DNA of 64,000 nt from Candidatus Nitrotoga sp. LAW (GCA_003402315.1 QFXI01000010.1:1-64000), one strand, 5' to 3'. Shown: positions 21,250 through 30,809, numbered from the stretch's first letter. Notes: generated by a model from the sequence alone, not told the origin. Translations and numbers: made by a program.

Positions 21250-21775
21250 TCAAAGAATAATTTGAATTATTAACCCAGTCCATTGAACTTCAAAGTTTTC
21301 ATATTGCATATTTCACACGAAAATCCTGAAAGTAATTTTTAACCCGCTTCTGCATATGCTCTGTTATTACAATCTTCAGGCTTACCTAAGCGCGGACAAA
21401 AATCTTTGCATAAATGGCCCGCTTCACACCAGCATTAAATCGTACTTTCGGGTTCAGTTCTGAACTGTAACTAAATCAATTAAAGCATGCTGTTTCTTTC
21501 CAACCACACCTTACTGGTTTGCTGTGATGCACTTTCAAATTATGTTCCGTGGAACAACATATTTTTTAGAGATAGCCTAGTAACAAACTTGACTACCTTA
21601 TAAAGATTTTTGTGATAACTATATAAAAATCGCTTGAACATACCCATCGCCTTAAAGTATCTCAATAACCTGCCGTAAGACAACTATCTTAAAAAGCATG
21701 CGGTGCGAAAGGTGGACTGTTTAATTTCCTCATTAAAACATAGGCCATGCTGCGGTTGCGGCTTAACCTAAACTT
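21250..21775. other. Divergent intergenic region sdhC / lytic transglycosylase
   Basis: No gene is visible in these 526 bases. The stretch should hold the promoters for the sdh cluster (leftward) and the transglycosylase gene (rightward). It is A/T-rich and holds two palindromes with GTTC...GAAC arms, listed separately. Confidence 0.5.
21452..21556. promoter_or_regulatory. Two GTTC/GAAC palindromes, candidate operators
   Basis: GTTCAGTTCTGAAC (21452-21465) overlaps CAGTTC-T-GAACTG (21455-21467), and about 80 nt to the right lies TGTTCC-GT-GGAACA (21543-21556). All share GTTC...GAAC arms. They may bind a dimeric regulator of the divergent genes; no regulator family can be named from sequence alone. 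Confidence 0.35.
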
Positions 21776-22378
21776 ATGCGACCAATTCAAAAATGTTATT
21801 CAGCTTACATTAAGCTACACTTGCTGGCGGCGGGATTACTATTCGCCCACGCAACACACGGCAGCGCGCAAACTTACCAACCTCTATCCGCCAGCGTGCA
21901 AATTGCGTTCAACCATTTCATTTCAGATCAAGCGCCACCCAAACTGACATTCGCAGCGCAACGTGAGTATGACACTTGGTTGAATAATACATCGCGCCGC
22001 TTGGAGAAACACATTCCAGACGCGGGTGACCGTGTAGATTTCCTCAAAACTGTCTATTACGAAGCCACGCGTGCCGGATTAGATCCACAATTGGTATTAG
22101 GATTAATTCAAGTAGAAAGTGGTTTCAAGAAATATGCCGTCTCCAGCGTGGGAGCAAGAGGATACATGCAAGTCATGCCGTTTTGGCTGAATCTCATCGG
22201 TCAACGTGAGGGTAATTTGTTTCACCTGCGCACAAACCTGCGGTATGGTTGTATCATTTTGCGCCACTACCTCGACATGGAGAAAGGCAACCTTTACCGC
22301 GCTCTGGGGCGCTATAATGGTAGTTTAGGCAAACCGGAATACCCCAACCTAGTCAATGCCGCATGGCACAAACGCTGA
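21776..22378 (+). CDS. Soluble lytic transglycosylase-type (SLT) murein hydrolase
   Basis: The 200-residue protein has an export signal (about 1-32, ending near SAQTYQ) and a lysozyme-like SLT domain at about 85-190. The catalytic Glu lies in LIQVESGFKK, followed by SSVGARGYMQVMPFW and YNGSLGKPEYPNLV. It should cleave peptidoglycan in the periplasm to anhydro-muropeptides. Related small SLT proteins serve cell-envelope machine assembly, and a pseudopilin gene follows, but co-transcription across the 346-nt gap is not shown. The start could also lie at an upstream codon, since no strong ribosome site is seen. Confidence 0.85.
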   Translation: MRPIQKCYSAYIKLHLLAAGLLFAHATHGSAQTYQPLSASVQIAFNHFISDQAPPKLTFAAQREYDTWLNNTSRRLEKHIPDAGDRVDFLKTVYYEATRAGLDPQLVLGLIQVESGFKKYAVSSVGARGYMQVMPFWLNLIGQREGNLFHLRTNLRYGCIILRHYLDMEKGNLYRALGRYNGSLGKPEYPNLVNAAWHKR

Positions 22379-22724
22379 AATCTGTCACACCACACAGCCA
22401 GTCCCTAAAATTAACAACGGTTCCAATTAAATTTTAGTCCCATTATTAATACTCAACTCAACTCCATCTGACAGGCTCCGGAAAACACCTCAAACCTTAA
22501 ATAACCAAGAGTTTTACCGTCGTGCCATCCGGTCACCAAACTAGATTACAAACTGGTTTAGTGCCGCTTTTAAATTGCGAATCAACATCACCCATGCCTT
22601 ACTAGTATCATCGATTACCCCAATCTCCTGACTTCATGAATTTACACTTACAATACAATTACTTACCACTGTTGCCCTATCCTTTTTTCATGATATCCTG
22701 CCTTCAGACGTAAACATAAGGAAT
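22379..22724. other. Intergenic stretch before the pseudopilin gene
   Basis: No gene, RNA or clear terminator is seen in these 346 bases. The last part contains CATAAGGA, a plausible ribosome-binding site just before the pseudopilin ATG at 22725. Confidence 0.4.
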
Positions 22725-23267
22725 ATGAAACCCATTATCCCTAAATATTTTCTTAATCTAATTAAAGTTGCTCGTTACCATTCATTACAACAACAGCATA
22801 AAGAAATCTTCTTTACCCAACTTGCATTCACGTTAGTTGAATTAATAGTGACAGTAGCAATAATTGGCGTACTTGCCGCCATTGCTATACCCGCATACCA
22901 AGATTATCTGGATAAAGCTAGGACGATACGGGCAATCTCAGACATTGAAAATATTGGACGACGCCTCCACGACTATCATATTGACAATAATAACTACCCT
23001 GCCTCATTAATTGAAATTGGTGCAGATAACATTCTCGATCCTTGAGGAAACCCCTATCAATACCTTAACTTATCAGATCCAAGTATCAGAGGGGCTAGCG
23101 GAAGGGCCCGTAAAGACCTCAATTTAGTCCCCATTAATTCAGATTTCGATTTGTATAGTATGGGTAAAGATGGACAAAGCGTCGCACCATTAACAGCACA
23201 AGCAAGTCGCGATGATATTGTCAGGGCCAACAACGGACGGTTCATTGATTCGGCGTCCAAATATTAA
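22725..23267 (+). pseudogene. GspG-like type II pseudopilin / type IV pilin-like gene with in-frame TGA
   Basis: The frame encodes 180 residues if codon 107 is read through. A 33-residue leader is followed by FTLVELIVTVAIIGVLAAIA, the class III signal and N-terminal helix of pilins. Ala rather than Gly precedes the Phe cleavage site. The globular part has the GspG-type block DP-stop-GNPYQYLN, where TGA (23043-23045) stands exactly at the Trp of the DPWGNPY motif. The frame then stays open and protein-like for 74 more codons, with SDFDLYSMGKDGQS and SRDDIVRANNG, to TAA at 23265. One TGG-to-TGA change explains this: a fresh nonsense mutation, a sequencing error, or read-through. It lies 9 nt before a GGDEF/EAL gene, so they are probably co-transcribed. 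Confidence 0.8.
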
Positions 23268-23276
23268 ATCATAGAC

Positions 23277-26093
23277 ATGGGACTTGAGAAAAAATTTCTT
23301 CGAAGTAAAGTTGCCCGCAGAATGTTGGCTTTTTTTATATTATCAGCCTTCATTCCCGTATTATTTCTCGCATTTTTATCCTACTGGGAATCTAACAGGT
23401 TACTGGTCGAACAAGCCCATACCCGCTTAAATTCTGCCAGCACCATTTACAAAACATCGATCTATGACAAATTATTAATATTGGATCAATTAGTTAACGA
23501 TGTCTCACAACATCTTACAGAAAACACCCTACCCACAAACATTGAGGCAATGTTTAGTGAAAAATTTCGCAGCTTAACTCTGCAGTTTCCAGAAAAGCGC
23601 ACGATCACGCTACATGGCAAAACAACCGAAAACATACCGCTTAATGCTGATGCTTTAGCGCATTTATTCAACGGCAAGTCTTTACTCTTAACAAAGCAAA
23701 GTGACCAAAACATAAAAATTTATATTTTGCATGCACAAAATTCTTTAGTTCACAAAAATGGAATACTCATAGCAGAAATTATTTCTGATTATCTATGGGG
23801 AGACTCGGGGACTTTTAGACATGACTCAACTCTCTGTATATATACAGCTGATTATATAAAAATATTTTGCACAAATCCGAATACCCATCCTCAAAATATT
23901 AAAGAACACACGCATGCCACTAAAGGAAATTTTACTTGGCAAGATGAAAATAATGAGAAATACATTGCCAACTATGATGAAATTTTTCTACAACCAAAAT
24001 TCCTGACATCTCGTTGGCTTGTCGTTGCGACACAACCAGAGACCGGCGCCCTCAATTCATTGAAGAAATTCAATGCTATTTTCTGGGGCAGCGTTATTCT
24101 TTCAATGCTTTTGATTTTATTGTTTAGCATGATGCAAATTCGGCGTGTTCTAGTCCCACTGGAACAACTTATCGATGGCACACGACGTCTTGGCAGTCAT
24201 GATTTTACCACTCAGGTGCAAGTAACCAGTTCCGATGAATTCGGAGAATTGGCATCGTCGTTCAATATCATGAGTGAAAAATTGGGTGACCAGTTCGAAA
24301 CACTTGCGGCACTTTCAAAAATTGATCAAGAAATCCTTGCAACGCTGAATATTGAAAAAATCGCCGAAGATGTTTTGATTCACTTGCAACAAATTACATC
24401 TGCACATTCTGTATGTATTTCAGTAATAAATGATCATTCATCACAAGCGATGCATACCTACACAATTGGCAAAAATGAAAAAAATCTACTCACCCGAACT
24501 CTTTCATTATTGGATAACACTCGGCAATTACTCATCCAGAATCCCAATGGATTATGGATAAATGACGAACTGACCTATCCGCAAGCGCAAGCGCAAGCCA
24601 GCGAAATAATTGCTAGCCCGCATCTTTTCTTACTCCCGCTGAATTGGAAAGCTCAAATGGTTGGCTTTATCTCTTTAGAATTCCCAGTAACGATGCAATG
24701 GGAAACCGATAAAATCAAACGTATCCAAGATTATGCAGACCGAATAGCAGTTGCTTTTTTTACCAAAAACCGAGAAGAGCTGTTGCTTCGACAAGCACGA
24801 ATCGACGCCCTAACAGGCCTGCCAAATCGATTTCTCTTTGTTGAGCAATTACAAAAAGAACTTGCACAAACTCAGCGTACAGCAGAAAAATTAGCTGTCC
24901 TCTATATTGATCTTGATCATTTCAAAAAAATTAATGACAGTTTCGGGCATTCTGTTGGCGACAAATTATTATGCGAGGCTGGCATACGATTACAACAATG
25001 CGTGCGGGTAAGTGATACAGTCGCCCGTCTTGGCGGCGATGAATTTGCCATTATTATCAGCCAATTTAATTCAGAGCATCAAGTCACTACAGTGGCAAAT
25101 CATGTTAACCATGCATTAGCCCAGCCATTTCTTCTCGATCAAGAAGAAAATATTGTAACTGCCAGTATCGGTATCGCCGTTTATCCATACGATGGGAAAA
25201 ATATCGAAGATTTAATGCGTAATTCAGATATTGCGATGTATCGAGCAAAAGCAGAAAGCGGGAATCAGTATGTTTTCTTCGAAGAAAGCATGAATGCCGA
25301 AGTAATCAAGCGCGCAACCATTGAAAGAGAGTTGAGGCGTGCCATTTCAGAACAACAATTCATTTTGCATTATCAGCCACAAGTTGACCCAAAAATAAAC
25401 TTAATTCGCGGAGTTGAAGCGCTTGTACGCTGGAATCATCCTGAAAAAGGCCTTGTCTCACCTGAATACTTTATTGGTATTGCTGAAGATACCGGATTAA
25501 TAGCAGAAATCGGGCATATCGTATTAACCGAAGCCTGTGCGCAATATTGTGCGTGGCTTAATCAAGGAATTCCGTTAGAGTATGTCGCAGTTAACGTCTC
25601 AGTCAAACAATTTTGTCATCCGAACTTCCTGCAAACCATCAAAGATTTATTACGCGATAATAATATGCAAGCACACTGTCTTGAGATAGAAATTACAGAA
25701 AGCGTAATGATGAATGACACTGAAGTTGTAGTAAATGTGCTTTACCAGTTAAAGCAACTCGGTGTGCAACTCTCAATAGATGATTTTGGCACCGGTTACT
25801 CTTCTATGTCTTATCTGGAGCAACTTCCTTTTGATACCCTAAAAATTGATATGTCATTTGTGCGTAAAATTCAACCCAATGGCGAAGGCGGTACGATTGC
25901 CGCCACAATTACCGCTATGGCTCATGCCCTTAATAAAAAAGTGGTTGCCGAAGGTGTTGAAACACAGGCGCAGCTTGATTTCTTGCACAAACATAATTGT
26001 GAGTTAATTCAGGGCTATTTTTATAGTCGGCCACTACCAGCTAACGAGCTGACTTTACTATGTAATCAACGTGGCATGATTACAACCGTATAA
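23277..26093 (+). CDS. Membrane GGDEF-EAL protein (c-di-GMP synthesis/breakdown) with periplasmic sensor
   Basis: The 938-residue protein has a membrane span at about 15-35, a periplasmic cache-like sensor region (about 40-265), a second span (about 268-290) and a HAMP linker. A GAF-like region (about 350-500), a GGDEF domain (about 505-670) and an EAL domain (about 685-930) follow. The GGDEF motif is intact (RLGGDEFAII) and RVSD five residues before it fits the RxxD inhibitory site. The EAL domain keeps VEALVRW, EITESVMM, DDFGTGYSS and VVAEGVET, so both activities look possible. It likely links an outside signal to surface behaviour. The pseudopilin gene just upstream suggests a pilus or secretion role, but this is inference. 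Confidence 0.92.
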   Translation: MGLEKKFLRSKVARRMLAFFILSAFIPVLFLAFLSYWESNRLLVEQAHTRLNSASTIYKTSIYDKLLILDQLVNDVSQHLTENTLPTNIEAMFSEKFRSLTLQFPEKRTITLHGKTTENIPLNADALAHLFNGKSLLLTKQSDQNIKIYILHAQNSLVHKNGILIAEIISDYLWGDSGTFRHDSTLCIYTADYIKIFCTNPNTHPQNIKEHTHATKGNFTWQDENNEKYIANYDEIFLQPKFLTSRWLVVATQPETGALNSLKKFNAIFWGSVILSMLLILLFSMMQIRRVLVPLEQLIDGTRRLGSHDFTTQVQVTSSDEFGELASSFNIMSEKLGDQFETLAALSKIDQEILATLNIEKIAEDVLIHLQQITSAHSVCISVINDHSSQAMHTYTIGKNEKNLLTRTLSLLDNTRQLLIQNPNGLWINDELTYPQAQAQASEIIASPHLFLLPLNWKAQMVGFISLEFPVTMQWETDKIKRIQDYADRIAVAFFTKNREELLLRQARIDALTGLPNRFLFVEQLQKELAQTQRTAEKLAVLYIDLDHFKKINDSFGHSVGDKLLCEAGIRLQQCVRVSDTVARLGGDEFAIIISQFNSEHQVTTVANHVNHALAQPFLLDQEENIVTASIGIAVYPYDGKNIEDLMRNSDIAMYRAKAESGNQYVFFEESMNAEVIKRATIERELRRAISEQQFILHYQPQVDPKINLIRGVEALVRWNHPEKGLVSPEYFIGIAEDTGLIAEIGHIVLTEACAQYCAWLNQGIPLEYVAVNVSVKQFCHPNFLQTIKDLLRDNNMQAHCLEIEITESVMMNDTEVVVNVLYQLKQLGVQLSIDDFGTGYSSMSYLEQLPFDTLKIDMSFVRKIQPNGEGGTIAATITAMAHALNKKVVAEGVETQAQLDFLHKHNCELIQGYFYSRPLPANELTLLCNQRGMITTV

Positions 26094-26277
26094 TTACAGA
26101 TACCTAACACGATGGGCATAGGTCGGCTATATCGATACAAAGACCATTCGAAATGGCATCAAGAAAGACCGGACAGGCAACCATTTCTGGCATGATACAA
26201 ATATCAATGGCAAAATATTCACGCAACGCACTTCTCAAAGAACGAAGCTAGACTAAATAATTTTAAAGGACAACCTT

Positions 26278-26703
26278 ATGACTACGCCAAACCACCTCAA
26301 GACTGTCGGCCTCAAAACTACGCTACCGCGCCTGAAAATCCTCAACCTGTTCGAAAATGCCGAGGTGCGGCACTTAAGCGCCGAAGATGTTTATAAAATG
26401 CTTATCGGAGAGGGGCTCGATGTTGGTCTGGCAACGGTATATCGTGTACTTACACAATTCGAGCAAGCGGGACTACTTGTCCGTCACCACTTTGAAACTG
26501 GCAAAGCGGTATTCGAACTTAATAAAGGTGAGCACCATGACCATTTAATATGTCTGCAATGTGGTCGGGTTGAAGAGTTCCACGACTCCGCAATCGAAAA
26601 ACGCCAAATAAAAATTGCCGATGAACTTGGTTTCACGATCCGTGACCATGCGCTTTACCTCTATGCCGACTGTACTAAAGTCAATTGCCCAAACAAGGCA
26701 TAA
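26278..26703 (+). CDS. fur: Ferric uptake regulator Fur
   Basis: Fur represses iron-acquisition genes when loaded with Fe(II). The 141-residue protein has an N-terminal winged helix (DNA-recognition helix around [10 protein letters not shown]) and a C-terminal metal/dimer domain with [18 protein letters not shown], plus a second cysteine pair (CTKVNCPN) near the end. Length is typical. AAAGGA lies 9 nt before the ATG. A textbook Fur box stands before fbpA, 4 kb away, so it very likely regulates the neighbouring fbpABC genes. Confidence 0.97.
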   Translation: MTTPNHLKTVGLKTTLPRLKILNLFENAEVRHLSAEDVYKMLIGEGLDVGLATVYRVLTQFEQAGLLVRHHFETGKAVFELNKGEHHDHLICLQCGRVEEFHDSAIEKRQIKIADELGFTIRDHALYLYADCTKVNCPNKA

Positions 26704-26805
26704 GCGCAACTCAAGGGAACAGGATATATTTTTGCTGATAAAATCAGCATCGAATTAAGCGTGGCTCAAATCCGGTGCCCACCTAAATACAAAAATAAGC
26801 CTGCT

Positions 26806-27891
26806 TCATGACGCGGCATTTTTAATTTTTGGAAAAGCCACCACATGATCCACTTCCAAACGGATCCCGATCCGCTCACCGATGGCATGGTTATGGTGGC
26901 TCGGTACTAGGGAAAGTACACGGTTACCGCCAGGCAGGCGCAAGGTATAAAGAATATCCGCACCGCGAAACGCTTTATGTTCAACTTGGGCTAATAGGGA
27001 ACTTGCGTCGTCATGGATAATATCGTCCGGGCGTAGCAACACCTCCACCTCACACCCTTTTCTATTGCTACCATCATTACAATCTGCCGTAGAGTAAGCA
27101 CCAGGAGTTTTGCTATACAGTGTACCTAGCTCAATTTCAACCTGGTTAGCGTTAAGTAACTTCCCCGGCAGAAAAACGCCTTTACCAACGAAATCCGCAA
27201 CGAAACGGTTCTTGGGCAAATGGTACAAATTGTAGGCTTTGTCCCACTGCTGAATCTCGCCATCATGCATTACGCCTATCATGTCGCCCATGGCGAATGC
27301 TTCATGCTGATCGTGAGTGACAATAATAGCGGTAGCGCCCTGCTGCTTAAGTATATCGCGCACCTCTAACGAAAGTCGTTCGCGCAACTCAACATCCAGA
27401 TTGGAAAACGGCTCGTCCATCAACAATAGGTTCGGGCAAGGCGCTAGTGCGCGAGCCAATGCCACGCGTTGCTGCTGACCACCGGAAAGTTCATGCGGAT
27501 AAGCTTGACCACTCCCTTCCAGACCTACTGTTTGCAACAATTCTTCCACACGCTTATTGCGTTCCGTGCGGGATTGCCCATGCAAGCCAAAACCCACGTT
27601 GGCGGCCACATTCAAATGTGGGAACAGGGCATAGTCCTGAAATACCATTCCGATACGACGCTTCTCGGCAGGAATAATAAAACCGGGTGCACTCACTCGC
27701 TCACCATTAAGCACAATTTCACCACCCGTAATAGGCTCGAATCCGGCAATAGCGCGGAGCACAGTGGTCTTGCCACACCCTGACGGGCCAAGCAAACAGC
27801 CTATATCGCCAGTATTAAGCGCAAAGGAGAGGTCGCGCAATACTCTGCGTGCAGCGTAGGACTGACTGACATGTTTAAGTTCAAGCAGCAT
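26806..27891 (-). CDS. fbpC: Ferric iron ABC transporter ATPase
   Basis: ATP-hydrolysing subunit of a periplasmic Fe(III) importer. The 361-residue protein has Walker A GPSGCGKTT (about 34-42), the ABC signature LSGGQQQRVALARAL, Walker B NLLLMDEPFSNLD, the switch His in VTHDQHEAF, and a C-terminal regulatory (TOBE-like) region from about residue 240. The fold and partners match FbpC/AfuC. It is separated from fbpB by 163 nt with no clear promoter, and is the last gene of the fbpABC unit. Confidence 0.93.
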   Translation of the reverse strand: MLLELKHVSQSYAARRVLRDLSFALNTGDIGCLLGPSGCGKTTVLRAIAGFEPITGGEIVLNGERVSAPGFIIPAEKRRIGMVFQDYALFPHLNVAANVGFGLHGQSRTERNKRVEELLQTVGLEGSGQAYPHELSGGQQQRVALARALAPCPNLLLMDEPFSNLDVELRERLSLEVRDILKQQGATAIIVTHDQHEAFAMGDMIGVMHDGEIQQWDKAYNLYHLPKNRFVADFVGKGVFLPGKLLNANQVEIELGTLYSKTPGAYSTADCNDGSNRKGCEVEVLLRPDDIIHDDASSLLAQVEHKAFRGADILYTLRLPGGNRVLSLVPSHHNHAIGERIGIRLEVDHVVAFPKIKNAAS

Positions 27892-28054
27892 GATAAGTAG
27901 TCTTCAATTTTCTTTTGTATTTATTCAACCAGATAGCTATAAACTCAGAAATTTCCAAAAGGATCGAGAATACTAGGAATTTCCGCTAACCTTTTTTATG
28001 GAATCAAGATACCCTGTCCTGCCTTTGTTTAAACCTGAACCCAACACACCGGAA

Positions 28055-29701
28055 CTATTTGGAACGATATTTAGTCAGCACAACGACTGGTGCCAGTCCA
28101 GCCAGTACCAAGGCCACGGCGGGTAGTGCAGCTCGGTTCCACTCGCCTCCCGAGGTCATCTCAAACACCCGCACCGCCAGCGTATCCCATCCAAACGGTC
28201 GAGTCATCAGAGTAATCGGCATTTCCTTCATCACGTCCACAAATACCAGCGCCGCCGCCGTTAAAAGGCCGCCACGCAACATCGGTAAGTGCACCCGGGC
28301 AATTAATCTAACACCAGACACGCCCAAGCTGCGCGCTGCCTCATCCACGCTACGGGTAATACGATGCATTTGACTTTCTACCGGACTGTGGGCCACCGCC
28401 AGAAAGCGGACTAGATACGCCAGCAGCATTACCATCAAAGAACCTTGTAACAGCGGCGACTGCACCCAGCCCGCAGCCATTAATTGATTATCCAGCCACG
28501 CCACCGGAATGAATACCCCCACCGCCAGCACCGCACCCGGTAGCGCGTAACCAATAGTGGCGATACGTGCCGTCACACGCAACAACAAACCAGGATGCTG
28601 GCGCGCGCTATAGCTCAATAATAAGGCAACTGCTCCTGCCAATAGCGCAGCAAAACCAGCCAACGCCAACGAATGCCAGAAAAAATCCAAGTAGCGTGCA
28701 TCTAAATCTTGCTCCACCACTTCTGACGCCCACAATAATAACTGAGTGACCGGTATGATAAATCCGAGTGCCAGCACTGCGAGGCAAAAACCGGCAGCCA
28801 GCCAAGCCCGAGCACCCTTAAGCAGGATGCGAGCCTGAACGCTGTGTTTTCCAGTCTGAGTATAGTGCATGCGTGTGCGGGTCTGCTGCTCTGCCAACAA
28901 CACCACCAACACGAACACAATCAGCAGTGAAGCTAGTTGCGAAGCGGCTTGGAGCGAAAACAGCGAGAACCACGCCTTATAGATAGCGGTGGTGAACGTG
29001 TCATAGTTGAATACCGCCACGGTGCCAAAATCTGCCAAGGTTTCCATCAGGGCCAACATCACGCCGCCAACGATCCAAGGCCGCGCCATTGGCAGGGCCA
29101 CCCGAAAAAACCCGACTTCAGGCGACAGTCCAAGGGACTGCGCCACCTCCAGCGCGTGTTTACCTTGGGTGAGAAAGGCATTTCTAGCAATCAGATAAAC
29201 ATAGGGGTAGAGCGCCAATGTCATCACCGCGATGACGCCACCGCTCGATCGGATCGATGGAAACTCAATCGGCCCCCACCATTCTCGCGCCAGGGTTTGT
29301 ATCGGCCCGGTAAAATCAAGCAAACCGATAGCGACAAATGCCGTCACATAGGCGGGAATCGCCAGCGGCAATAATAGTGCCCAAGAAAACTGCCTGCGTC
29401 CTGGAAACTCACATACAGCCGTGAGCCACGCTAGGGAAACCCCAATTATCGCCACACCCAATCCAACACCCAATACCAGCCAGAAAGTATTAGTCAGCAA
29501 TTGAGGCAGTTGGTATTCCACCAAATGCGTCCAGATTTCCCGTTCCGGCGTTAGCAATGAGCTAAGCACTACAGCGATTGGAACCAAGGTGAGCATAGCA
29601 ATAAGCAGTGCCGCTAGAACCCAACCACTGGACAAGCGGAACTTAAAAATAAAAGCGCCCGCTGTGGGCGCTTTTTCAAAAGACATAGGCAATCGCTGCA
29701 T
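28055..29701 (-). CDS. fbpB: Ferric iron ABC transporter permease
   Basis: Membrane channel of the Fe(III) importer. The 548-residue protein is a fused double permease: two sets of about six membrane spans, each with a binding-protein-dependent transport loop (ARSLGVSGVRLIARVHLPML in the second half; AQSLGLSPEVGFFRVALPMA in the first). It starts 8 nt after fbpA. No strong ribosome site is seen for the ATG at 29701; another ATG lies five codons in. Its first codons form a strong terminator-like hairpin, listed separately, which may lower fbpBC expression relative to fbpA. Confidence 0.94.
   Translation of the reverse strand: MQRLPMSFEKAPTAGAFIFKFRLSSGWVLAALLIAMLTLVPIAVVLSSLLTPEREIWTHLVEYQLPQLLTNTFWLVLGVGLGVAIIGVSLAWLTAVCEFPGRRQFSWALLLPLAIPAYVTAFVAIGLLDFTGPIQTLAREWWGPIEFPSIRSSGGVIAVMTLALYPYVYLIARNAFLTQGKHALEVAQSLGLSPEVGFFRVALPMARPWIVGGVMLALMETLADFGTVAVFNYDTFTTAIYKAWFSLFSLQAASQLASLLIVFVLVVLLAEQQTRTRMHYTQTGKHSVQARILLKGARAWLAAGFCLAVLALGFIIPVTQLLLWASEVVEQDLDARYLDFFWHSLALAGFAALLAGAVALLLSYSARQHPGLLLRVTARIATIGYALPGAVLAVGVFIPVAWLDNQLMAAGWVQSPLLQGSLMVMLLAYLVRFLAVAHSPVESQMHRITRSVDEAARSLGVSGVRLIARVHLPMLRGGLLTAAALVFVDVMKEMPITLMTRPFGWDTLAVRVFEMTSGGEWNRAALPAVALVLAGLAPVVVLTKYRSK
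29645..29675 (-). terminator. Terminator-like hairpin at the start of fbpB coding sequence
   Basis: On the minus strand AAAAGCGCCC-ACAGC-GGGCGCTTTT (29651-29675) is a perfect 10-bp stem with a 5-nt loop, followed by ATTTTT (29645-29650). This is the layout of an intrinsic terminator, yet it lies about 10 codons into fbpB and encodes KAPTAGAF. It could end most fbpA transcripts so that binding protein exceeds permease; translation of fbpB could prevent its folding. Confidence 0.75.
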
Positions 29702-29709
29702 TTAGCTAC

Positions 29710-30738
29710 TTATTTATAATTGGCACGATCCATTAATTTAACTGCAGCGGCTTGCAACTCGCCTGCTTTAACCACGTTAAGGGGATTTTGCTTAAATTCG
29801 CCCCAGGCCGCAACCGTAGCATCAGGTTTCACCTTGGGGTTGACCGGATATTCCATGTTTATATCAGCAAACAGATTCTGCGCTTTTTCTGAGGACAGCC
29901 ACTCAAGGAACTTAACCGCCTCCGCTTGATGTTTAGCATGGCGAGTGATGCCCGCGCCGGAAATATTCACATGCACCCCACTGCCTTTCGTATCCTGATT
30001 TGGCCAGAAAATCGCAAGCGGAAGATTAGGTTTTTTCTTCATCAGACCGCCAAAATAATAAGTGTTAACCACCGTTATATCGCACTGGCCAGCGGCCACT
30101 GCGGCCATCGCTCTGGCGTCGTCGGATATAGGAGGGGTAGCGAGGTTAGCCACCCAAGATTTTATGATCTGCTCAGTTTTAGGCTCACCATATTCCTGAA
30201 TCATCATCGCCACCAACGATTGGTTATACACCGTCTTCGAAGTGCGCAAACATAAGCGCCCTTTCCACTTTGGATTACCCAAATCTTCGTAGGTAGAAAG
30301 AGCAACTGGTTTCACTTTATCCTTGTTGTAAATGATAGTGCGGGCTCGCACCGACAAACCAAACCACTGATTAGCCGGATCCCGTAGATGGGCGGGAACA
30401 TTATCTAACAGCGTCTTGGATTGCACTGGCTGCAACAGCCCCAAATTGGTTGCTTGCCACAGGTTACCGGCGTCTACCGTAATCAACATATCGGCAGGAG
30501 TATTGGCTCCCTCCGCTTTGAGCTTTTGTAGCAACGCCCCTTCCTTGTCAGTGAGGAACTTAATGCTGGTGCCGGTTTCCTTGGTGTAGGCGTCGAATAG
30601 CGGTTTGATCAATTGTTCGTTACGAGCCGTATAAACCACAATTTCATTAGCAGCGTAGGTAGTCATTGGCGCTGTTAACATACTAGTAGCAACAAGAATG
30701 CCGAAAAAGCGATGTGAAAATGACAGGCGTTTGTCCAT
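29710..30738 (-). CDS. fbpA: Periplasmic ferric iron-binding protein
   Basis: Captures Fe(III) in the periplasm and hands it to FbpBC. The 342-residue protein has a signal peptide (cleavage near TYAA-NEIVVY, about residue 29). It also has the family blocks VVYTARNEQLIKPLFDAY and VNTYYFGGLMKK; the adjacent Tyr pair in NTYYFG fits the iron-binding tyrosines of the FbpA/AfuA family. Length is normal. It is the first gene of fbpABC and is preceded by a Fur box. Confidence 0.95.
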   Translation of the reverse strand: MDKRLSFSHRFFGILVATSMLTAPMTTYAANEIVVYTARNEQLIKPLFDAYTKETGTSIKFLTDKEGALLQKLKAEGANTPADMLITVDAGNLWQATNLGLLQPVQSKTLLDNVPAHLRDPANQWFGLSVRARTIIYNKDKVKPVALSTYEDLGNPKWKGRLCLRTSKTVYNQSLVAMMIQEYGEPKTEQIIKSWVANLATPPISDDARAMAAVAAGQCDITVVNTYYFGGLMKKKPNLPLAIFWPNQDTKGSGVHVNISGAGITRHAKHQAEAVKFLEWLSSEKAQNLFADINMEYPVNPKVKPDATVAAWGEFKQNPLNVVKAGELQAAAVKLMDRANYK

Positions 30739-30809
30739 TTTTATAAACTCCGAAGTGTCAATTTAGACAAATTACAAAGAAAACCGAGAAAAGACTAGTT
30801 AACCATAAA

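Noticed and set aside
22725-23045. Treating the pseudopilin as a complete 106-residue gene
   Set aside because: The conserved frame continues well past the TGA and the stop falls within the DPWGNPY motif, so the short form is not the natural gene end.
23040-23090. Selenocysteine insertion at the pseudopilin TGA
   Set aside because: Relatives of this family are expected to have Trp here, and I see no bacterial SECIS-like hairpin right after the TGA.
26731-26751. Hairpin TGCTGAT-AAA-ATCAGCA after fur as a terminator
   Set aside because: No T-run follows the stem on either strand.
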